From NCBI GenBank assembly GCA_030040175.1, contig JASHUF010000246.1, positions 1 to 6,822 on the forward strand: 6,822 nucleotides of DNA, given 5' to 3'. Below the pieces are notes generated by a model. It searched no databases. It was given only the letters and a program-made list of their open reading frames with translations, and had not been told where the DNA came from. Positions 1-6,129 of this stretch are shown here, piece by piece (positions within the stretch are counted from its first letter, which is position 1; each line of letters opens with the position of its first letter). The position numbers and the translations under genes were made by a program. Origin of the DNA: Acidobacteriaceae bacterium. GTDB taxonomy: Bacteria > Acidobacteriota > Terriglobia > Terriglobales > Acidobacteriaceae.

Positions 1-2805
1 GAGGATGATGAAGGGATCGATGAAGGAGCGGAACTGCGCCATCAGGATCAGGTACACCAGCAGCACCGCCACAATGAGCCCGAGACCGAATTCGTGGAAG
101 GCCGAGTTCATTTCCACCACCGCGCCATGCACGTCGATCACAGTGTTGCGGTCATGCGGCGTCGAGGCGAGAAGCCGGTCAAGCTGCGCGCCCACCTTCT
201 CCAGGGCCTCGGTCTTGGTGGCCACGTAGATGTCGATCACGTGGCGAATCTGGTAATGATCGACCTCGGTGGGCGTGTTGATCTCCTGAAGGTCGGCCAC
301 CTGCCCCAGAGGTATGTAGCCGCTGGTGTGGTCGCCCTGGAACAGCTGGCTTGCGGCCGGCGTAGCCATGCGGCCCTCCTGGCCGGGTGCGTAGCCTGGC
401 GGCCGCGTGCCGCGCAGGGGAATGTTCTCGAGGTCCTGCATCGACATGTGGTCGAGCCAGCGGTTGGCGTACTGCACCGTGACCATGTAGCTGTTGCCGC
501 TCTTGGGGTCGATCCAGTAACTGGGCGCTACCATGCCGTCCGAGGTGAGCGCGGTAATCACGTCATCGACCACGCTCTCTGTCGAGAGGCCCACAAGGCT
601 GGCCCTTTCGCGATCGATGTTCAGCGCCAGTCCGGGATAATCGATGCTTTGCGGAATGTACGCATCGCTCACGTTGGGAATCGTTTGAATCTTCGCCGCC
701 AGGCTCTGCGCGAGGGCATAGGCGCTGTCCATGTCGTTCGATTTGATCTGCACGTCGATGGGAGCGGGCAGACCCTGGTTGATGACCGAATCGACCAGGC
801 CGCCGGTCTGGAAGTAGGTGGAGAGCTCCGGCATCTTCTCGGCCAGTTGCGCCTGCACCCGGCGCATGTATGCGAAGCTGCTCAGGCGGTGACCCTCTTT
901 GAGGCTGGTCTGCACAAAGGCCGTGTCCATGGAGGCATTGGTGGTGTAGATGGCGGAAAGATCGGGATAGACGCCGATGTTGGAGACGATCATGTCCAGA
1001 TCGCGCGGAGGAACCACGCTGCGGATGATGTTTTCCACCCTGGCGATGTAATCGTTGCTCATCTCGAGCCGGGTGCCGCTGGGCATGCGCACATTGATGA
1101 CGAACTGGCCGGGATCGGTGCGCGGGAAATAGGCGCGGCCGAGAAAGGGGTAAGTGATTGCGAGCACGAGCGCCATGCCGCCGAACATGACGGCAGTGGC
1201 AATGCCGGGCCGGCGCAGCCATCGCTTGGCCAGCCCTTCGTACCCGTCGAGCGTCGCCTGAAACTTGCGGTTGAACGTGCGCTCGAAGCGGGCAAAGATT
1301 CCCAGGCGCTTTTCTTCACCCTGCTCTTGGCGGACGTAGCCCTGGATGAAGCGGGCGCAGTAAAGCGGCACCACCGTCATGGCGAAGAAATAAGAGGCGA
1401 AGATGGAGAGCACCACGCCGAGAGCGAGCGGCGTGAAGATATATTTGCTCACGCCGGTGAAGGAGGTGACAGGGAAGAAGACAATGGCGGTGGTGAACGT
1501 AGCCGCCAGCACCGCCATGGAGACCTCCGTGCCGCCTACTTCCGCGGCCGCCGCCGGCGGTTTTCCCTCTTCCATGTGGCGGAAGACGTTCTCGAGCACG
1601 ATGACGCCGTTATCGATGAGCCGCGAGAAGACCAGCGCCAATCCGCCCAGGATCATGGTGTTGATGGATCCGCCCATCCCGTCGGTGAGCAGCAGGCAAA
1701 CGATCATCGACAGCGGGACGGAGAGCAAAACCGCAACCGTGGCGCGCGGGCTGCCGAGAAAGATGAGGATCATGATGCCCGTCAGCACCAGGCCGATGAA
1801 CGCCTCGCGCGAGACATTGGCAATGGCCAGGCGGACAAAGACCGATTGATCGAAGACCACCGCAGTCTTGAGCGACTCCGGCACATCGACAAGATGCTTG
1901 ATGGCAGCCTTGATGCCATTGACGATGGTGATGGTATTGCTGCCGCCGCCCTGCTTGAAGATGGGCACGTAAACGGAGCGCTGCCCGTCGATGCGGACAA
2001 TGTTGTATTGGAGGGCGCCTGAATCGACGGCCTTGCCGACATCGGCAACCAGTACCGACGCGTTGCCCACCGATTTCAGCGGCATCTGGTTCATCGATTG
2101 AGCGTCAGGAAACTGGCTGTTGGCGTAGATGTTGTAATCCTTGGAGCCGATGCGCACGTCGCCTGCGGGCAGAATCAGGTTGGAGCTGTCGACCGATTTC
2201 ACCACGTCATCGAGGCTCATGTTGCGCGCTTCCAGCTTGAGCGGGTCGACGTAGATCTGAATCTGCCGGTAGGCGCCTCCGTAGGGCTGCGGAACCGAGG
2301 CGCCCTGCACGTTCGAGATCTGGTTGCGCACTTCGAACTGCGCCAGGTCTTTGAGGCGGGTTTCGTTCAGGCCCTGGCCCTTGAGCGTGACCAGGCACAC
2401 GGGCTGCGTGGACGCGTCCATCCCCAGCACCACGGGCGGCAGCGTCCCCGGCGGCAGGCGGCGCAGATCGGCCATGGCCAGATTGGCGATATTGCTCAGG
2501 GCCGCGTTGGCATCGGTGCCGGGCTTGAAGTAAATTTTGATCAGGCTCACGCCGGTCAGCGAGCGCGATTCGCTGTGATCCACGTTGGCAGCGAGCGTGA
2601 AGAAGCGCTCGAAGGTGTTGGTGATGTCGGCCTCGATCTGCTCCGGCGGCATGCCGTTGTAAAAGGTGGCTACCACCACCACGGGCATGTCGATCTCCGG
2701 GAACAGGTCCACGGGCATGCGCACAATGCTGACCACGCCCACCAGAGATACAAGCAGGCAGAGCATGAGAATGAAATAGGGAAATTTGAGCGCGAACCTG
2801 GGCAT
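1..2805 (-). CDS. RND efflux transporter, HAE/AcrB-like (C-terminus beyond window)
   Basis: Inner-membrane proton-driven exporter subunit of a tripartite pump. The frame reads without interruption from the ATG at 2805 to base 1, giving 935 residues; family members have about 1020-1070, so roughly 100-150 residues are off the left edge. Visible: TM1 (about residues 10-29), then the conserved start of the porter domain (PVDLFPEID, 31-39), first periplasmic loop to about 333, TM2-TM6 (about 334-483), TM7 (about 533-553), second periplasmic loop to about 903, and TM8 (about 905-928). The TM4 proton-relay motif reads RLIDNGVIVLEN (395-406): Asp398 aligns with AcrB D407, but Asn399 replaces D408. 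A GGAGGG ribosome site lies 8 bases before the ATG. The start overlaps the adaptor stop by one base, so translational coupling is likely. Substrate cannot be told from sequence; multidrug, solvent or lipid export are all possible. Family assignment is firm, subfamily is not. Confidence 0.96.
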   Translation of the reverse strand, partial: MPRFALKFPYFILMLCLLVSLVGVVSIVRMPVDLFPEIDMPVVVVATFYNGMPPEQIEADITNTFERFFTLAANVDHSESRSLTGVSLIKIYFKPGTDANAALSNIANLAMADLRRLPPGTLPPVVLGMDASTQPVCLVTLKGQGLNETRLKDLAQFEVRNQISNVQGASVPQPYGGAYRQIQIYVDPLKLEARNMSLDDVVKSVDSSNLILPAGDVRIGSKDYNIYANSQFPDAQSMNQMPLKSVGNASVLVADVGKAVDSGALQYNIVRIDGQRSVYVPIFKQGGGSNTITIVNGIKAAIKHLVDVPESLKTAVVFDQSVFVRLAIANVSREAFIGLVLTGIMILIFLGSPRATVAVLLSVPLSMIVCLLLTDGMGGSINTMILGGLALVFSRLIDNGVIVLENVFRHMEEGKPPAAAAEVGGTEVSMAVLAATFTTAIVFFPVTSFTGVSKYIFTPLALGVVLSIFASYFFAMTVVPLYCARFIQGYVRQEQGEEKRLGIFARFERTFNRKFQATLDGYEGLAKRWLRRPGIATAVMFGGMALVLAITYPFLGRAYFPRTDPGQFVINVRMPSGTRLEMSNDYIARVENIIRSVVPPRDLDMIVSNIGVYPDLSAIYTTNASMDTAFVQTSLKEGHRLSSFAYMRRVQAQLAEKMPELSTYFQTGGLVDSVINQGLPAPIDVQIKSNDMDSAYALAQSLAAKIQTIPNVSDAYIPQSIDYPGLALNIDRERASLVGLSTESVVDDVITALTSDGMVAPSYWIDPKSGNSYMVTVQYANRWLDHMSMQDLENIPLRGTRPPGYAPGQEGRMATPAASQLFQGDHTSGYIPLGQVADLQEINTPTEVDHYQIRHVIDIYVATKTEALEKVGAQLDRLLASTPHDRNTVIDVHGAVVEMNSAFHEFGLGLIVAVLLVYLILMAQFRSFIDPFIIL

Positions 2806-4088
2806 CAGTTTGTCCCTCCACCCGGCTGCGACTCCTCCGCCTTCATGTCAATCGTCCCGCCGGTCTCGTGCACCGTCTCAGAGGCGGGCGAGGAGGTAAG
2901 CATGGGATTGACCACTTCCCCCTCCTGGTATTTCTCCTGCCCACCCGCAAGCACGCGGTCTCCGGCAGTAAGGCCGGCCTTGATCTCGGCCAGCTTTGTG
3001 CCCTCAAGCCCCACAGTCACGGGGCGAATGTGTACGCGGTTGTTCCGGTCGAGCACGTAGACTGTCGGTTGATCATGGGCATCGAGCACCAGCGCCTCCA
3101 CCGGGATGGTGACCACGTTTCTTGCGCTGGCGAGCTGCAGCAAGGTGTTGGCATACATGCCCGGAGTGATCGATAGGTCTTTGTTGTCGATGTCGACTTC
3201 GGTCTCCATGGTGCGGGTTTCAAAGTTTACGTTGCGGGTGAAACGAACGATCTTTCCCGCGAATGACCGGCCGATGGCGTCCACGCGCACGTCGAGCGTG
3301 TCGCCGATGCGCACGTACTGCACGTCGTTCTCGGGAACGGGAACGCGCAGGCGCAGCAGCGTGCTCTGCGAGAGGCGAACGATGGGCAGGGTGGTGTCAT
3401 TCGAGTTGGTGCCTCCCTGGATCAGCGCACCCGTATCGGCGTAGCGCCACACCACCACGCCGGAGATGGGCGCGACCACATTGGTATAGTTTTCGAGCGC
3501 CTGCACGCGCTCATTGTCAGAGCGTGCGGCCTCGGCCCGCTGCTCGGCCGCGGCCATGGCGGCCTTGGCGGCGTCGACCTGCGCCTGCGAGGAGAGATCT
3601 TTAGCCTGGGCGTCGTCCAGTTCCTGCTGCGCAATCAGTCCCGGACGCGTGGCCGCCGCCTCCTTCAAACGCTCGCAGGCGGCGTGAAGAGCCGCGTGCA
3701 GAGCCTCGGCGCTGCCGATCTCGTGCTGCGCGCGCGTAGTTTCTTCCTGGCTCTGTTTCAGCTCGAATGCCGTCTGTTCCACCTGCGCCTTGAGCTCGGG
3801 CACTTCGAGTGTGGCCAGCGTCGCCCCCTGCTGCACACTGTCGCCGATGTCCACGTTGATCCTTTTCATGTACCCGCTCACCTTGGGATGGACGTCCACC
3901 ACCTGGTAGGGCTGAAACTGGCCCGCGAGCGTGAGCACGTGCGCGATGTCGCCGCGCTGCGCGGCAGCGGCGCGCGCAGAAGGAATTGCCTGCGCAGCGC
4001 CGGCGCCGGAGGCGGAACGGCACGCGGCCATGCCGAAGGCGGCGCAAGTAGCCAGGGCCGCAGAGAAAATCAGGAAAACTCTATTCAT
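2805..4088 (-). CDS. RND periplasmic adaptor (membrane fusion protein), probable lipoprotein
   Basis: AcrA/MexA/HlyD-type adaptor linking the RND transporter to an outer-membrane channel; 427 aa, a normal length. The N-terminus has a hydrophobic signal segment (residues 4-20) followed by MAAC at 20-23, a slightly imperfect lipobox, so lipidation at Cys23 is likely. Domains in order: first lipoyl half (about 63-97, with HPKVSGYMKRINVDIGDSV typical of the family), long alpha-helical hairpin rich in Ala, Glu and Gln (about 97-197), second lipoyl half (about 201-225, VVAPISGVVVWRYADTGALI), beta-barrel (about 245-320, including RTMETEVDI and ITPGMYA), and membrane-proximal domain (about 324-395). 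The ATG at 4088 was chosen because it begins a signal peptide and has AGGAG 10 bases upstream; the 72 codons open before it look non-coding. It is the first gene of the pump operon. No regulator is adjacent. Confidence 0.95.
   Translation of the reverse strand: MNRVFLIFSAALATCAAFGMAACRSASGAGAAQAIPSARAAAAQRGDIAHVLTLAGQFQPYQVVDVHPKVSGYMKRINVDIGDSVQQGATLATLEVPELKAQVEQTAFELKQSQEETTRAQHEIGSAEALHAALHAACERLKEAAATRPGLIAQQELDDAQAKDLSSQAQVDAAKAAMAAAEQRAEAARSDNERVQALENYTNVVAPISGVVVWRYADTGALIQGGTNSNDTTLPIVRLSQSTLLRLRVPVPENDVQYVRIGDTLDVRVDAIGRSFAGKIVRFTRNVNFETRTMETEVDIDNKDLSITPGMYANTLLQLASARNVVTIPVEALVLDAHDQPTVYVLDRNNRVHIRPVTVGLEGTKLAEIKAGLTAGDRVLAGGQEKYQEGEVVNPMLTSSPASETVHETGGTIDMKAEESQPGGGTN
2814..2819 (-). 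promoter_or_regulatory. Ribosome binding site for the RND gene, inside the adaptor's 3' end
   Basis: GGAGGG on the minus strand, 8 bases before the ATG at 2805. It lies within the final codons of the adaptor gene and fixes the RND start, ruling out competing frames in this overlap. Together with the TGATG stop/start overlap it indicates coupled translation of the two pump subunits. Confidence 0.8.
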
Positions 4089-4098
4089 GACGGTCGAA

Positions 4099-4103
4099 CT
4101 CCT
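4099..4103 (-). promoter_or_regulatory. Ribosome binding site for the adaptor gene
   Basis: AGGAG on the minus strand, 10 bases before the ATG at 4088. It supports this start over upstream in-frame starts as far back as 4304, which would place the signal peptide internally. Confidence 0.65.
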
Positions 4104-4202
4104 GCTGGATTGCACCCGCTTCCGGGAGGGCGCATGGAGTAAGAAAACGGAGCAGCGAGCGATGGAATTGGCAGCGCGCCGTGCAGCGGCTGGCGGAGCG
4201 CG

Positions 4203-4223
4203 AAAGTGCTGCGTGCGCACTTT
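4203..4223. repeat. Inverted repeat AAAGTGC-N7-GCACTTT, candidate operator
   Basis: Perfect 7-bp arms (4203-4209 and 4217-4223) around a 7-base spacer, lying about 115 bp before the adaptor start codon. The right part also contains the palindrome GTGCGCAC (4213-4220). Size and symmetry suit a dimeric repressor such as a TetR-family protein, which commonly control RND operons, but no such regulator gene is in the window. It could also be a modest RNA hairpin in the leader. Confidence 0.35.
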
Positions 4224-4353
4224 TGCATTCCAGCCCGCGCGGGAAACCCGAACTGGCGGGAAAGGCGGAGATGCGCAACCCGGACCCGCCGCACTTCGCA
4301 GCACCCGGCACAGGCGCCGGAGCAGGCTCGTCTACAGGAAAGCCGCTACGCGG

Positions 4354-4728
4354 TTAAGATACAGAGGGAAAAGGAGGGGGGCGGAGATAGAACTGCGGAG
4401 AAAGGCAGGCAACCGGCAGGCCGCCGGAGAGATCGGGCTCGTCTAGCGAGGAGTAAGTCCTCCCCGCAAAACGTCCGGGCTTGACCACGGCCACGACCGC
4501 GAAAGAGAGCAGCGGCGGAACAGGATTGGCGACGGGCACACCGTGATCGATCAAGCGCGGCAAATCTGCGGGCCAAGCCTTGGCTGCCCGGACATCGATG
4601 CCCGGACCGTTCGCCGGACCGAACCACGCCGTCTTCGCTTCCACGGCAAAGACTACGGCCAGCAGGCAAAGCCCCAAGGCGAACGTTACGCGCCGCGTGG
4701 CGCGGCGGGCGGCTGGACTAACGTACAT
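4354..4728 (-). CDS. Small secreted or membrane-anchored protein of unknown function
   Basis: A 124-aa protein not matched to a named family. The N-terminus is basic (residues 8-13, RRATRR) followed by a hydrophobic segment (about 15-29, TFALGLCLLAVVFAV) ending near VEAKTAWFG, so it is either a signal peptide cleaved around EAK or a signal anchor. The mature part carries GIDVRAAKAW and DLPRLIDHGVPV, then a second hydrophobic patch (about 71-80, PLLSFAVVAVV), and ends in a proline-rich tail (FYLRPPPFPSVS). Codon use is G/C-rich at third positions like the neighbours, which favours a real gene. No Shine-Dalgarno sequence is seen before the ATG at 4728. I have an uncertain memory of small acidobacterial proteins with a similar AKTAW segment and Pro-rich end. 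It sits 265 bp upstream of the pump operon on the same strand, so it is probably separately transcribed. Confidence 0.55.
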   Translation of the reverse strand: MYVSPAARRATRRVTFALGLCLLAVVFAVEAKTAWFGPANGPGIDVRAAKAWPADLPRLIDHGVPVANPVPPLLSFAVVAVVKPGRFAGRTYSSLDEPDLSGGLPVACLSPQFYLRPPPFPSVS

Positions 4729-4979
4729 GATGGCAGTTTACCATGTGGACTTTTGGCGGCTGTTTTGCAACAACCGGAGAGGTGTGGCGAACCCAAATTG
4801 TTCAGACGCGGGCGCCGGTAAAACGTCAGCGCCTCGCGCCTGCGACGAGGCCCGACCGACGGCCATACGTCCCCCATCACCGGCGCGATGCAGGCGAGGA
4901 GGGAAAGTCGCGAAATTTGTCTCTGGCAGGCTCGGGCGATTGCACGCGAGCGCCTGCGCGAGTTGGGGGCCGGGATGGA
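4729..4979. other. Intergenic region without a clear gene
   Basis: 251 bp between the zinc-ribbon gene and the unknown secreted-protein gene. Short open frames on both strands look like GC-rich noise. On the minus strand a hairpin (GCCTCG/CGAGGC arms at 4846-4851 and 4831-4836, 9-base loop) is followed seven bases later by TTTT, a poor terminator candidate for the zinc-ribbon gene. A TGGTAAACT element (4743 down to 4735, minus strand) resembles an extended -10 just before the downstream ATG. Confidence 0.4.
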
Positions 4980-5294
4980 TCAGTTAGCGCGGCCGCGCCC
5001 GCCGCCGCTGCCTTTGCGCGCCGTGTAGCAGTCGCGGCAATAGACCGGGCGATCCCCGCGAGGCTCGAAGGGCACCGTCGTGGGTTGCCCGCATGCCGAA
5101 CAAATGACGGGAGTTCCCTGGGAAGGAGCGGAACGGTAACCCGATCCCGACTGATCGTTTTTCTTGGCCTGTCGGCAAGGTTTGCAGCGTTTGGGCGTCG
5201 AGTACCCGCGCTCCTGGAAAAACGCCTGATCGGCAGCGGTGAAGGTGAAATCCTGCCCACAGTCGCTGCAGGTTAGTTGCATGTCTCCGGCCAT
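4980..5294 (-). CDS. Double CxxC zinc-ribbon protein
   Basis: A 104-aa soluble protein of the small bacterial zinc-ribbon family (probable zinc-ribbon plus CxxC-x17-CxxC type). Two four-cysteine sites are complete: C9/C12 with C37/C40 (TCSDCGQDFTFTAADQAFF, then RCKPCRQAKK) and C65/C68 with C86/C89 (ICSACGQPTTVPF, then RPVYCRDCY). A polar linker (41-62) joins them and a Gly/Arg-rich tail (95-102, GSGGGRGR) ends the protein; such a tail could touch nucleic acid. Molecular function is not established for the family, and zinc binding is inferred from cysteine spacing. Start: the ATG at 5294 has GGAG seven bases upstream; the ATG at 5282 has its GGAG too close, and the ATG at 5369 would lie upstream of the predicted promoter. 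It is divergent from the sigma-factor operon. Confidence 0.87.
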   Translation of the reverse strand: MAGDMQLTCSDCGQDFTFTAADQAFFQERGYSTPKRCKPCRQAKKNDQSGSGYRSAPSQGTPVICSACGQPTTVPFEPRGDRPVYCRDCYTARKGSGGGRGRAN

Positions 5295-5301
5295 AAAGGG
5301 T

Positions 5302-5305
5302 CTCC
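5302..5305 (-). promoter_or_regulatory. Ribosome binding site deciding the zinc-ribbon start
   Basis: GGAG on the minus strand with a 7-base spacer to the ATG at 5294. It selects this start over the longer frame beginning at 5369, whose extra 25 residues (Arg, Glu and aromatics without a motif) correspond to the promoter region. Confidence 0.6.
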
Positions 5306-5326
5306 GTTCTATCTCCTCGTGCCGCA

Positions 5327-5357
5327 ATTGTACCCCCCAATTCATGAATTGATACAA
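5327..5357 (-). promoter_or_regulatory. Candidate promoter of the zinc-ribbon gene, long 19-bp spacer
   Basis: On the minus strand, TTGTAT (5357-5352) and TACAAT (5332-5327) form a -35/-10 pair separated by 19 bp. Transcription would start near 5320, leaving a leader of about 26 bases containing the ribosome site. A 19-bp spacer is suboptimal for a housekeeping sigma factor and typical of promoters activated by MerR-family regulators. It lies in the only markedly AT-rich patch of the window, which supports promoter location but also raises the chance of coincidental matches. Confidence 0.45.
5338..5351. repeat. Perfect 14-bp palindrome in the divergent promoter region
   Basis: CAATTCATGAATTG reads identically on both strands. 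It lies entirely between the candidate -35 and -10 of the zinc-ribbon gene and about 145 bp upstream of the sigma-factor start, so a bound dimer could affect either side. It looks like an operator; the cognate regulator is not in the window. A nearby ATTGATA is repeated at 5348-5354 and 5375-5381. Confidence 0.45.
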
Positions 5358-5496
5358 AAGATTTGGCATTTTGGATTGATAAACTTAGGGCGAAGACCGA
5401 ATTGCGCACTTAAAGAAAGGCCAGCAAGGCTCCCGGCTGCCGGAAACCGGAGAACAGGCTTCAGGCAGCGCTACGCGCCGGGAGATAGGCGTCCGC

Positions 5497-6129
5497 ATGA
5501 GGAATGCCCCCAATCCGGAGATTGAGGCGGAGTGGATCCGGCGCATTCTGGCGGGCGAAAGACATCTTTTTCATCAGTTGATCCGCCCCTGCGAGCGGGC
5601 GATTTACTTCCTGCTTTATTCCTTGCTGCGCAACGAGGCTGAGGCCGAAGATGTGGCGCAGGAGACGGCCATCAAGGTCTACCGCCATCTGCATCTTTTT
5701 CGCGGCGACTCTCAATTCCGCACCTGGGTACTTTCGATTGCCCGCAATGAGGGGCTGGGGCGTCTCAGGAAGAAGGTAAACCTCCGTGAGGATTCGCTCG
5801 ATGCACTCACAGACGCCGAAGCCGGCGACTTTACACCCGCCATCCTCACCAGCTGGCGCGAGATTCCCGCCGAGGCACTGGAGCAACGGGAGCTGGGAGA
5901 ACTGCTGCGGCAGGCCATCGACGGACTGCCGGAGATTTACCGTAACGTGGTGCTTCTCAGGGACATCGAAGAAATGGGCGTGCGTGAGACCGCGGCCGCG
6001 CTGGGCATTGCCGAGGGCGCGGTGAAGGTTCGCCTGCATCGCGCGCGGGCGCTCTTGCAGCGGGCGCTCGCCGCCAGGCTGAAGAAGTTTGCGCCCAGGG
6101 GCCGCAAGCTGTTTGGGTGCGCGAGATGA
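5497..6129 (+). CDS. ECF-family RNA polymerase sigma factor (RpoE-like)
   Basis: A 210-aa sigma-70 family protein with only regions 2 and 4. Region 2 spans about residues 24-92, with the core-binding segment EAEDVAQETAIKVYRHLHLF (49-68) and the -10 recognition helix FRTWVLSIARNEGLGRLRK (74-92). A 35-40-residue acidic linker follows (about 97-132). Region 4 spans about 133-192, with LPEIYRNVVLLRDIEEMGV and the helix-turn-helix ETAAALGIAEGAVKVRLHRA (164-183) that contacts the -35 element. The basic C-terminal tail (194-210, rich in Lys and Arg) is slightly long. The ATG at 5497 is the only plausible start; GGGAG lies 12 bases upstream and a weak AGG closer. The stop overlaps the anti-sigma start by ATGA, so the pair is co-translated. 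Target promoters and the inducing signal are unknown; an oxidative, thiol or metal signal would fit the partner. Confidence 0.95.
   Translation: MRNAPNPEIEAEWIRRILAGERHLFHQLIRPCERAIYFLLYSLLRNEAEAEDVAQETAIKVYRHLHLFRGDSQFRTWVLSIARNEGLGRLRKKVNLREDSLDALTDAEAGDFTPAILTSWREIPAEALEQRELGELLRQAIDGLPEIYRNVVLLRDIEEMGVRETAAALGIAEGAVKVRLHRARALLQRALAARLKKFAPRGRKLFGCAR

Larger units (their letters stand above)
4089..4353 (-). promoter_or_regulatory. Leader/control region of the efflux operon
   Basis: A 265-bp stretch without a convincing gene separates the unknown-protein gene from the adaptor start. It most likely carries the pump operon's promoter and operator. It contains an inverted repeat at 4203-4223 (separate entry), a GC palindrome CCCGCGCGGG at 4234-4243, and a weak hairpin (CCGC-TAC-GCGG) just past the stop of the upstream gene. 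I found no convincing -35/-10 pair. The role is inferred from position. Confidence 0.4.
5295..5496. promoter_or_regulatory. Divergent intergenic region between zinc-ribbon and sigma-factor genes
   Basis: 202 bp carrying control signals for both directions. The AT-rich part (about 5325-5390) holds the zinc-ribbon promoter and palindrome. No convincing plus-strand -35/-10 pair for the sigma operon was found; an autoregulated ECF promoter is possible but no recognisable GGAAC-type -35 is seen. The last 110 bp before the sigma start are GC-rich leader, including CCGGAAACCGG and a GGGAG at 5480-5484. Confidence 0.45.

Noticed and set aside
94..2022. 642-codon open frame on the plus strand
   Set aside because: It lies antisense to the RND gene, whose minus-strand frame gives clear family motifs through the same bases. 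The plus-strand product is low-complexity, rich in His, Asp, Arg and Ala, with no domain; long antisense frames are common in GC-rich genes.
2207..2821. 204-codon minus-strand open frame starting just before the RND gene
   Set aside because: It is in a different frame from the RND gene over the same bases and its product has no family features; the frame from 2805 gives the conserved RND N-terminus.
2098..3060. 320-codon open frame on the plus strand
   Set aside because: It spans the junction of the RND and adaptor genes in antisense and shows no recognisable motif; both minus-strand genes are well supported.
4089..4304. N-terminal extension of the adaptor to 4304
   Set aside because: The extra 72 residues are Arg/Ala/Pro-rich without structure and would bury the signal peptide; the ATG at 4088 has a ribosome site and a lipoprotein signal.
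4831..4851. Intrinsic terminator for the zinc-ribbon gene
   Set aside because: Only six stem pairs, TTTT is seven bases away rather than adjacent, and it lies about 130 bp past the stop codon; too weak to list as a terminator.
4686..4880. 64-codon minus-strand open frame in the gap 4729-4979
   Set aside because: It overlaps the start of the unknown-protein gene in another frame, has no ribosome site or motif, and its composition matches GC-rich noise.
5360..5385. Sigma-54-like promoter (TTGGCATTTTGGATTG) for the sigma operon
   Set aside because: The GG element is present but the GC of the -12 element is not, and the spacing is off.
5461..6039. 192-codon minus-strand open frame opposite the sigma factor
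   Set aside because: Antisense to a clear ECF sigma factor with regions 2 and 4; no motif in the product.
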